NCBI RefSeq assembly: GCF_001571245.1
Contig: NZ_BCTK01000001.1
Location: 1,178,001-1,242,000, forward strand
Reading direction: 5' to 3'
Length of the DNA stretch: 64,000 bases
From: Achromobacter piechaudii NBRC 102461
Lineage (GTDB): Bacteria > Pseudomonadota > Gammaproteobacteria > Burkholderiales > Burkholderiaceae_B
Made by a program: the position numbers and the translations under genes. The notes beneath the pieces were generated by a model. It made no database searches, had not been told where the DNA came from, and saw only the letters and a list, made by a program, of their open reading frames with translations. Shown here one piece after another: positions 50,581 through 57,808 of the stretch (position 1 is its first letter; the number at the start of each line of letters is the position of its first letter).

Positions 50581-51720
50581 ATGACCCTGCCTGGCAAGCC
50601 CCTGCCGAATATCGGTTCCGCCCGCCGCAGCTTCCTGAAGCAAAGCGGCGCGCTATGCCTGTCAGCGCTGGCCTTGGCCGGTTGCGCCAGCCGCGCGCCC
50701 ACAGGCCGACACACGCCAGGCGCGACCGGCTCACAACGTCCTACGCCGCCACCGCCCCCCAATGGCAAGGGCGCGACGCCGGTGCCCGCGCTGCGGTCCG
50801 GTGCTCGCGTGGCGATCGTGGCGCCGGCTTCGGCGGGAATCAACGCCGCCGACGACGCCGCCGAATGGCTGCAAGCCCGAGGCTTTGTTCCCCAGGTGAT
50901 GCCCGCCAGCCGCGCGCGGCTGGACCCTCCCTACGATTACCTGGCGGGCAATGACGCCGACCGCCTGGCCGACCTGCACGCCGCGTTTGCCGATCCCGAC
51001 GTCGGCGCCGTCTGGTGCCTGCAAGGCGGCTTCGGCTCGTGGCGGCTGCTGGACCATGTGGACTACGCGTTGCTGCGCAGGCACGCCAAACCCTTCATCG
51101 GCTACAGCGACATCACGGCGCTGCATCTGGCCATTCAGCGCCATGCGGGCTTCGTGACATTTCACGGGCCGATGCTGGCGCAGGACCTGTTGGCCGGCAA
51201 GCGCGAACCCACCGAATCAGCGTTGCTGGCGATGGTCAGCGGGCAGATGGGGCCGGGCTCGTGGATCACGCCCCCGCTGGACGCGCAGGCGACCGAATTG
51301 GTGCCGGGCGTGGCAAGCGGAAGGTTGATCGGCGGCAATCTGGCGCTGATCGCGGCCTTGACCGGCACGCGCAACGCCATCGATACGCGTGACGCCATCC
51401 TCTTCATCGAAGACGTGAACGAGGCGGTTCCCCGCGTGGATCGCCTGCTGGGCCAGTTGGCGGCTGCCGGCAAGTTCGATGGCGTCAAAGGCGTGCTGGT
51501 GGGCAACTTCACGCGCGTTACTGCGCGCATGGACGACGATCAGGCCCAGGGCCTGATCTATCCCCTGATTCTCGATCAGTTCCGGGCGCGCAACATACCG
51601 ATCCTGGCGGGGTGGCCCAGCGGGCATGGCGACCCGAACCTGACCTTGCCGCTCGGCGCGCTGGTCACGCTGGATACCGCGCGCGGCGCTTTGCGATTGG
51701 ATCAGCCCGTGGTGGTTTAA
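50581..51720 (+). CDS. LD-carboxypeptidase (peptidase S66), exported
   Basis: The 379-residue protein has a twin-arginine motif (ARRSFLKQSG) followed by a lipobox (LALAGC), suggesting a Tat-exported lipoprotein. The S66 domain shows the nucleophile region PFIGYSDITALHLA, FIEDVNEAVPRVDRLL (Glu) and WPSGHGDPNLTLPLGA (His). It removes the terminal D-Ala from murein tetrapeptides in recycling; MccF-like enzymes are related. An Arg/Pro-rich linker follows the lipobox. Confidence 0.92.
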   Translation: MTLPGKPLPNIGSARRSFLKQSGALCLSALALAGCASRAPTGRHTPGATGSQRPTPPPPPNGKGATPVPALRSGARVAIVAPASAGINAADDAAEWLQARGFVPQVMPASRARLDPPYDYLAGNDADRLADLHAAFADPDVGAVWCLQGGFGSWRLLDHVDYALLRRHAKPFIGYSDITALHLAIQRHAGFVTFHGPMLAQDLLAGKREPTESALLAMVSGQMGPGSWITPPLDAQATELVPGVASGRLIGGNLALIAALTGTRNAIDTRDAILFIEDVNEAVPRVDRLLGQLAAAGKFDGVKGVLVGNFTRVTARMDDDQAQGLIYPLILDQFRARNIPILAGWPSGHGDPNLTLPLGALVTLDTARGALRLDQPVVV

Positions 51721-51730
51721 TTCTGCGCCA

Positions 51731-51765
51731 TTAATAAGTCACTAAGTCTACTTATGACTTATTAA
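51731..51765. promoter_or_regulatory. Nested inverted-repeat operator of the HipB-like gene
   Basis: Perfect 11-bp arms TTAATAAGTCA / TGACTTATTAA enclose a second dyad TAAGT-CT-ACTTA. It lies 70 bases upstream of the antitoxin gene in an AT-rich promoter region, as expected for autoregulation by a toxin-antitoxin complex. Confidence 0.75.
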
Positions 51766-51835
51766 TGAATCATAGTGACGCATTTGTTGCTTCATTAATC
51801 GTGCATTTACCCCATCACCGCACTATTATTGAGCA

Positions 51836-52180
51836 ATGAAAAAGAAGCTCGCCCCCAGTTTCGACGCCACTGACGCGCTTGCGCGCCTGGGCGCCAACAT
51901 CCGTACCGCCCGGCTGCGACGCGCGGAATCCGAAAGCGCGCTGGCCGATCGCCTGGGCGTGTCGCGCGCCACCATCGCGCGGCTGGAACGGGGCGACGGC
52001 GGCGTGTCGCTGGCGCTGGCCATCGAAGCGCTGCTGCAATACGGCTACGGCGATCAGGTTTTCGCGCTGGGCGACCCCGAGCAGGACGGCGTGGGCAAGC
52101 GCCTGGATGCGATGCGCCGGCCCAGCCGGGGCAGCGGCGCGGCGCTGCACACGCATCGCGCCGATCCTTCCAAGCTGTAG
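51836..52180 (+). CDS. HipB-like XRE antitoxin
   Basis: The 114-residue protein has an XRE-type HTH (LGANIRTARLRRAESESALA, LGVSRATIARLERGDGGVSL) and a polar C-terminus. It lies 11 bases before the HipA-like gene and behind a nested operator, the standard hipBA layout. Confidence 0.9.
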   Translation: MKKKLAPSFDATDALARLGANIRTARLRRAESESALADRLGVSRATIARLERGDGGVSLALAIEALLQYGYGDQVFALGDPEQDGVGKRLDAMRRPSRGSGAALHTHRADPSKL

Positions 52181-52191
52181 GCCGATTCCGC

Positions 52192-53505
52192 ATGGCACGC
52201 ACCCGCAGGCACAAATCCGTCGAAAGCGAACTCTTCGTCTACGTGGACATACGGGGCGAAGCGGTCCTGGCCGGCGTGCTGACCTTGGACGATTCCGACG
52301 AAACGCGTTTCTTCGCCGAATTCACCTACGTGCAGTCGTATGTGAACGACCCCCGCGCCTTCGCGCTGGACCCCTTGAACCTGCCGCTGATCGACGCCAA
52401 GACCACGTTCCGTACCGAAAGCCGCTACGAAACGCTGGGTGCCATCTTCGACGCCGCGCCTGACGCCTGGGGCCGCAACGTCATGCGGGTAGACAAGGCC
52501 GGCGCGCGGGTGACCGAAGACGAGGTACTGCTGCGCGGACGCGGCATGGGCGTGGGAGCCTTGTTCTTCAGCGCGCGCCTCTTGACGCCCAACATGCGCA
52601 AGACCTATCGACTGCCCGAAGTCAGCCAACTGGAATCCTTGGCGGATCTGCTGACCGACATCGACCAGGGCGTCAAACCCAAGGGCCTGTACCGCGACAT
52701 CCTGGGCAGCTCGTGGGATATCGGCGGCGCGCGTCCCAAGACCATCGTGCGCGATGAAGCCGGCGAGATGTGGATCGCAAAGTTTCCGCGCCGGGGGGAT
52801 TCCTACGACCGCCAGCGCGTGGAATTCGCCAATTTGCAGATGGCTCGGGCCATCGGGCTGACGGTGCCCGAGATCCGGCTGACCGAAACCCATCTGGGCG
52901 CCGTGCTGCTGACCCATCGCTTTGACCGCGAGCTGCTGCCGGCCGGGCAGGGCGGCGCGTCCGTGGTGGCGCGCCGGCATTTCCTCAGCGGCGCGTCGTT
53001 GATCAGTCCACCGGTGCGGATCGGCAAGCGCGATCTTGACGGCCCCGAGGGCAGCGCCACGTATTCATACGCCCGCCTGGCAGACGTGACGCGCCGCATT
53101 TCATCCAACCCCGTGCAGGATCTGAAGGAGCTGTACGCACGCATGATCCTGAACGTGGCCGTGCACAATACCGACGACCATCTGAAAAACGTGGGCTTCC
53201 TGAAGGACGAAGGCGCGCACACCTACCGCCTGTCGCCGCTGTTCGACGTGGTGACGCAGGAAGGGTCGGCTCGCCATTACCTGCATATCGGCGCGCAAGG
53301 GCGCGACAGCACGTTCGAGAACTGCCTGACGCATTACCGGCGCTTTGGCCTGCGGTCCGAGGCGGCGGCGCGTTCGATCCTGGACGCTGTGCGCGACGTG
53401 GTCGCAGATCGGCGCGCGTATTACCTTGCTGCCGGCATGGCGTCCGAAGAGATCAGCATGGTCGAATCGACGCTGATGGCGTGGCGGGACAGCGCTGCCG
53501 GGTAG
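52192..53505 (+). CDS. HipA-like serine/threonine kinase toxin
   Basis: The 437-residue protein has the HipA_N region (ETLGAIFDAAPDAWGRNVM), Gly-rich SSWDIGGARPKTIV, the kinase Lys in WIAKFPRRGD, and the catalytic core NTDDHLKN (about 327-334) with YRLSPLFDVVTQEG as the metal-binding Asp motif. HipA kinases phosphorylate aminoacyl-tRNA synthetases and cause dormancy. The active-site residues look intact. Confidence 0.9.
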   Translation: MARTRRHKSVESELFVYVDIRGEAVLAGVLTLDDSDETRFFAEFTYVQSYVNDPRAFALDPLNLPLIDAKTTFRTESRYETLGAIFDAAPDAWGRNVMRVDKAGARVTEDEVLLRGRGMGVGALFFSARLLTPNMRKTYRLPEVSQLESLADLLTDIDQGVKPKGLYRDILGSSWDIGGARPKTIVRDEAGEMWIAKFPRRGDSYDRQRVEFANLQMARAIGLTVPEIRLTETHLGAVLLTHRFDRELLPAGQGGASVVARRHFLSGASLISPPVRIGKRDLDGPEGSATYSYARLADVTRRISSNPVQDLKELYARMILNVAVHNTDDHLKNVGFLKDEGAHTYRLSPLFDVVTQEGSARHYLHIGAQGRDSTFENCLTHYRRFGLRSEAAARSILDAVRDVVADRRAYYLAAGMASEEISMVESTLMAWRDSAAG

Positions 53506-53637
53506 CGCCGTGGGCGTCAAAGACGCAGATCGGCGACAGGAACTGGCGCGAACAACGGTACGAAAAGGCGGGGAAGAAAAGCGGCGCAACCATCGCGCCA
53601 GCACGGCCACTGGCGTGCGGCCCTGATCTGAATCGCA

Positions 53638-54102
53638 TCAGCCGCCGTGCACCGCATTCACATCGATCTGCCGGCCATGCGCGATCATCCCCGCATGAAA
53701 ATCCCGGCTCAACGCTGCCAGCGTCACCTGGCCGAAGCGCTCCATCAGCAAGGCTTCGGCGGCCTCGAATGCGCCGTCCAGCGCCTTGTTGACGGCGACT
53801 TCCACCAGGCAGCCGGGCGCATCGCTGCGGTTGCCCATGGCGAAGATTTCCGGGGCGCCCAGCGCCTCGTAGATGTCTCGCAAGGTCACCGCGTTGAAGT
53901 CGCACGACAGCGTCCAGCCGCCGCCGTGGCCTTTTTCGGAGCTGACCAGCCCTTGGTCGCGCAGGCCCGCCATGATGCGGCGGATGACGACGGGGTTGGT
54001 CTGCATCACTCGGCCGAGGTCTTCGGACGTCATGGGGCCGGGCACTTCCGCCATATGAAGCAGGACGTGAAGCACGCCGGAAAGTTTGCTGTCTCTTCTC
54101 AT
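53638..54102 (-). CDS. Rrf2-family transcriptional regulator
   Basis: The 154-residue protein has the Rrf2 winged helix ([49 protein letters not shown]). Only one cysteine (PGC) is present, so it probably does not bind an iron-sulphur cluster, unlike IscR/NsrR. A CATGCAA / TTGCATG dyad overlaps its start. It lies 57 bases after the methyltransferase gene on the same strand. Confidence 0.9.
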   Translation of the reverse strand: MRRDSKLSGVLHVLLHMAEVPGPMTSEDLGRVMQTNPVVIRRIMAGLRDQGLVSSEKGHGGGWTLSCDFNAVTLRDIYEALGAPEIFAMGNRSDAPGCLVEVAVNKALDGAFEAAEALLMERFGQVTLAALSRDFHAGMIAHGRQIDVNAVHGG

Positions 54103-54122
54103 GCAACGCATGCTATTGCATG
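54100..54122. promoter_or_regulatory. Dyad overlapping the Rrf2 start, probable autoregulatory site
   Basis: CATGCAA-CGCATGCTA-TTGCATG: perfect 7-bp arms over the start codon and just upstream. Confidence 0.6.
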
Positions 54123-54159
54123 AGAAGATGCGCGGTCAAACGCCGAACCGCAATCGGCG

Positions 54160-55038
54160 TCAGGTCCGTCGCGCCGTCCACGCGCCTTTGCCCTCGGCCT
54201 CGCCGCGCATGGTCTTGCCGTTGACCTCGCCGCTGTAGCGCACGCCGTTGACCGTGAAGGTAATGGCGTTGCCATCCAGGCGCGCATCCGAAATATCGGC
54301 CGAGCCCAGCTTGCCCGACAACTGCTGGTAGCGCTGGGTCAGGCGCAGCGTTTGACCGTCCACCTCCCATTTGCCTTCCACCTTGGCCGGCACGATCCAG
54401 AGCAGGGCGGTGCAGTAGGTGGAGCAATCCTTGGTGACCGTCTCGGAAGCGTCCGGCTCCCAGTCGCCCATGCGGAACGTGTTGGACACTACACGGGTTC
54501 CGGGCTTGAGTTGCAGCAGGCTGGGACGCAGCTTTTCATTGATGGTGGACAGCAGGAACATGGTGATGACGTCGGCCTGGGACAGATCCGTCTGGAACAG
54601 GTCCGCCGCGACGAAGGTGGCCCGGTCGGCCACCCCGGCGCGCTGGGCGTTGCGGCGCGACAGTTCCACCAGGTCGGGGTTGTACTCGATGCCTTGGGCG
54701 GTCAGCCCGCGTTGCGCTGCCGTGATGACGGTGCGGCCATCGCCCGATCCCAGGTCCATCAGGCGGTCCTGCGGTGTGACCTTGGCCATGTCCAGCATCT
54801 TGTCCACCAGGCTTTGCGGCGTGGGCACCCAGATGACGTCCTTGCCGTCCTGGCCCACGTCCGGCACATAGCCGTCCTTGGCCTCGCTTTGCGCGGCGTT
54901 CGGGCTGGCGGACTTGGACGCGGGCTGTGCTGTCGCCACTGCGGCGAAAGCGAGGGACAACGCCGTGGCGGTGGCGCAGGCGACAACGCGGAAAGTGGGC
55001 AGGCGTCCGAAACTGAAAGGCGGGGTCGAGGCGGGCAT
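54160..55038 (-). CDS. Class I SAM-dependent methyltransferase with a signal peptide
   Basis: The 292-residue protein has an N-terminal signal peptide-like segment (about 18-40, CATATALSLAFAAVATAQ) followed by a methyltransferase domain with the SAM motif MDLGSGDGRTVITAAQRG, IEYNPDLVELSRRNAQ and ADVITMFLLS. A SAM enzyme outside the cytoplasm is unexpected; the segment may instead be a membrane anchor with an inside orientation. A C-terminal lipocalin-like part (about 215-290) follows. Upstream is the APC permease, downstream the Rrf2 gene, all on one strand. Confidence 0.82.
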   Translation of the reverse strand: MPASTPPFSFGRLPTFRVVACATATALSLAFAAVATAQPASKSASPNAAQSEAKDGYVPDVGQDGKDVIWVPTPQSLVDKMLDMAKVTPQDRLMDLGSGDGRTVITAAQRGLTAQGIEYNPDLVELSRRNAQRAGVADRATFVAADLFQTDLSQADVITMFLLSTINEKLRPSLLQLKPGTRVVSNTFRMGDWEPDASETVTKDCSTYCTALLWIVPAKVEGKWEVDGQTLRLTQRYQQLSGKLGSADISDARLDGNAITFTVNGVRYSGEVNGKTMRGEAEGKGAWTARRT

Positions 55039-55084
55039 GATGATGACTCCTTGTGGGTCGGAAGACAGAAAAGACGGGCCAGGG

Positions 55085-56437
55085 TCAGCCGTTCAGCTGG
55101 GCCGGTTTCAGCACGCGCAGCATCGGCACGCCGGCCGCCAGGACCGCCAGGCCGATCAGCGCGCCGGCGCCCGCGTACACGGCGCTGGACACGACCAGGC
55201 CGGCGCAGGTCAGGGCCAGCAGCAAGGGCGGCAGCGGATACAGCGGCACGCGAAACGGTCTGGCGCGCTGCGGGTCGCGCTGGCGCAGGCGCCACACGGA
55301 CGCCGCCACCAGCAGCATGAAAATCCAGAACACCGGCGCGGTATAGGCCACCAGCGTCTGCACGCTGTTCTGGCTGAACGCGCCCAGCCCGACAAGCGCC
55401 AGCGTGATCGCGCCTTGCGCCAACAGCGCCGTCACCGGAGTTTCATTGCGGGCGCTCCAACCGGACAGCGCGCGTAGTTTCGGTACATCGCGCCCCAGCG
55501 CGTAATACACCCGCGCGCCCGTGATGATGGTGCCGTTGATGGTGCTCAGGGCGGTCGCGCAGATGGTCAGACTCAGCAGTGCGGCGGCATACGGGCCGGC
55601 CGCCAATTGCATGACGTCCGCGCCCAGCGCCGGGGTGTCGCGCAAGCCTTGCAGGCCGAAGATTTCCAAAAGCGCCAGATTCGTCAGCACATACGCACCC
55701 GTCACTATCGCCGTGCCGATCAGCAGCACCCGGCTCATGTTGCGCCCGGGATTGCGCAGTTCGCCGCTCAGATACGCCGCCTCGTTCCAGCCGCCGTAGG
55801 TCAGCAGCACGAAGACCATGCCCATTCCGATCAAGCCGGCCGGGTTGCCGGTCAGCGTGGCCGCTTCGGCCGGCGTGAACACCGCGTCACCGCTTGAGGC
55901 CGTCATGCTGGCCACCAGCACCGCGCCCAGCGCCAGCAACGTCAACAAGGTGAAGACCCATTGCAACCGTTTCGAATAGCGCGTGCCCACGACGTTCAGC
56001 GCGGTCAGCGCGATGACGGAGGTCGCCGCGTGCAGCGCCGGCCCATGCGCACCGAGCGGCATGAGGCGCTGCGCGTAGTCGCCATAGATGTAGGCCACGA
56101 CCGCGATGGCGCCTGTCTGGATCACGGTGCAGCGCGCCCACGCGAACATCAGGCCAACGCGCGGCCCCCAGGCGCGGCTCAGGTACAGGTATTCGCCGCC
56201 CGCGCCAGGGTAGGCCGAACCCAGCTCGGCGTAGCACAGCGCGCCGACCAGCATGACCAGACCGCCGGCGCACCACAGCGCGATGTACATCGCCTCGGAG
56301 GTCGCGTGTTGGGCAACCAGCGGCGGAAAGCCGAAGATGCCGATGCCGATGACCACGCCCACCAGCACGACGGTGGCGTCCATGACGGACAGGCCAGTGT
56401 GCGTATTGCCATCCAGGGTGTTGGTGGCGTCCGTCAT
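55085..56437 (-). CDS. APC-superfamily amino acid permease
   Basis: The 450-residue protein has twelve predicted helices starting VVLVGVVIGIGIFGFPPLVA, with LCYAELGSAYPGAGGEYLYL and GWNEAAYLSGELRNPGRNM motifs of the APC family. Substrate unknown. First gene of a likely permease-methyltransferase-rrf2 unit. Confidence 0.9.
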   Translation of the reverse strand: MTDATNTLDGNTHTGLSVMDATVVLVGVVIGIGIFGFPPLVAQHATSEAMYIALWCAGGLVMLVGALCYAELGSAYPGAGGEYLYLSRAWGPRVGLMFAWARCTVIQTGAIAVVAYIYGDYAQRLMPLGAHGPALHAATSVIALTALNVVGTRYSKRLQWVFTLLTLLALGAVLVASMTASSGDAVFTPAEAATLTGNPAGLIGMGMVFVLLTYGGWNEAAYLSGELRNPGRNMSRVLLIGTAIVTGAYVLTNLALLEIFGLQGLRDTPALGADVMQLAAGPYAAALLSLTICATALSTINGTIITGARVYYALGRDVPKLRALSGWSARNETPVTALLAQGAITLALVGLGAFSQNSVQTLVAYTAPVFWIFMLLVAASVWRLRQRDPQRARPFRVPLYPLPPLLLALTCAGLVVSSAVYAGAGALIGLAVLAAGVPMLRVLKPAQLNG

Positions 56438-56812
56438 CGCGCGGTCTTCCGGGCGTGGCGCAGGGTGGACGGGCTGGCGGGGGCACGCGGGCGGGGCAGG
56501 GGCATCGGAAGTCTCGGCAAGGGGGAACAGCGCGTCGCAGTGGGGGACGCATCTGACAACTACCTGAACGATTTACGATTGAAACCCAGGAGAAAAAGTT
56601 TCTCCGGGTTTTCCCTTTTGCGTAGTGCCCGGACAAAAGCGCAGGCGAAGCCATCGAAAACAATTCACTTTCAAATACCACGCCAACTCATTGATAAATA
56701 TCTGTTTAAAGGCGCTGTTAAAGCAAATTAGTTAAAGTGATTTGTTAACTCCATTCGCGCGCCAAGCGGCTGCCACCCATCCACTTTTTTCTTTTGTTTA
56801 CGTATGCTCCCA
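56438..56812. other. Divergent intergenic region between the APC permease and ku
   Basis: No gene seen. It contains the APC promoter on the left, a T-followed hairpin at 56583-56615 and an AT-rich tract (56650-56750, repeats of GTTAAAG) that could hold enhancer sites for the ku promoter. Confidence 0.5.
56583..56615 (+). terminator. Orphan terminator-like hairpin
   Basis: AACCC(A)GGAGAAA-AAG-TTTCTCC-GGGTT followed by TTCCCTTTTG on the + strand. No + strand gene lies upstream of it, so it may end an unseen transcript or antisense RNA from the permease region. Confidence 0.5.
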
Positions 56813-56826
56813 GGCATGGCACTTGC
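56813..56826 (+). promoter_or_regulatory. Sigma-54 promoter of the ku-ligD operon
   Basis: GGCATGGCACTTGC. Predicted start near 56838, 19 bases before the ATG at 56857, leaving room for AGAGGAG. Confidence 0.82.
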
Positions 56827-56856
56827 TGAACTGCACCACGACTAGAGGAGCGGATC

Positions 56857-57807
56857 ATGGCAACAAGAACCATCTGGAAAGGGGCAATTTCCTTCGGCCT
56901 CGTCCATATTCCGGTCGGGCTGCACACGGCAACCACCGAGTCAGGCGTCGATTTCGACTGGCTCGACAAGCGTTCGATGGACCCGGTCGGCTACAAGCGC
57001 ATCAATAAGCGCACCGGCAAGGAAATCGATAAGGACAACATCGTCAAGGGCGTCGAGTACGAAGACGGCCAGTACGTAGTCCTGTCGCCCGATGAAATCT
57101 CCGACGCCTATCCCCGCACCACACAGACCATCGAGATCCAGCAGTTCGTGGATGCCGGCGACGTGCCGTTCGTCTATCTTGAGCGCCCTTACTACATCGC
57201 CCCCATCAACAAAGGCCAGAAGGTGTATGCGCTGTTGCGCGACACGCTGGTCAAGACCGGCAAGATCGGCATCGCCAAGGTGGTGATCCAGACCAAGCAG
57301 CATCTGGCCGCGCTGATTCCGTCGGGCGACGTGCTGGTGCTGAACCTGATGCGCTGGGGCGACGAGGTCAAGTCCGTCGACGATCTGGATCTGCCCAAGG
57401 TGGGCGCCAAGGGCATGACGCCCAGCGCCAGCGAATTGAAAATGGCCAAGATGCTGGTCGACGATATGTCGGGCAAATGGAACCCCGAAGAATTCAAGGA
57501 CGAATTCAAGGCGGCCGTGATGGAGTTGGTGGACAAGAAGGTGAAGGCGGGCAAGACCGAGACCGTCATCGAGCCGCAGGAAGAAGCGCCCGAGTACGCC
57601 GATAACGTGATCGACCTGACGGAGCTGCTGCAACGCAGCTTGAAGGGCGGGGTGAAGAAGGCGACCAAGGCAAGCAGCAAGGACAAGCCCGCCGCCAAGA
57701 AGTCCGCCTCGGGCAAGACGGCGGCCAAGGCCGCCACCAAGTCGGCATCCAGGAAAACCGCCACCAAGAGCGCAAAGACTCCATCGAAGTCGCGCAAGGC
57801 GGCGTGA
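56857..57807 (+). CDS. ku: Ku-family DNA end-binding protein (NHEJ)
   Basis: The 316-residue protein matches bacterial Ku (TIWKGAISFGLVHIPVGLHT, GEVYVAL-like region ALLRDTLVKTGKIGIAKVVI, MRWGDEV), forming the homodimeric ring that binds DNA ends and recruits LigD. Beyond about residue 260 it has a Lys/Ala/Ser-rich tail (KKATKASSKDKPAAKKSASG), resembling histone H1 and probably enhancing DNA binding. Strong AGAGGAG precedes the ATG. Followed one base after its stop by ligD. Confidence 0.96.
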   Translation: MATRTIWKGAISFGLVHIPVGLHTATTESGVDFDWLDKRSMDPVGYKRINKRTGKEIDKDNIVKGVEYEDGQYVVLSPDEISDAYPRTTQTIEIQQFVDAGDVPFVYLERPYYIAPINKGQKVYALLRDTLVKTGKIGIAKVVIQTKQHLAALIPSGDVLVLNLMRWGDEVKSVDDLDLPKVGAKGMTPSASELKMAKMLVDDMSGKWNPEEFKDEFKAAVMELVDKKVKAGKTETVIEPQEEAPEYADNVIDLTELLQRSLKGGVKKATKASSKDKPAAKKSASGKTAAKAATKSASRKTATKSAKTPSKSRKAA

Positions 57808-57808
57808 C

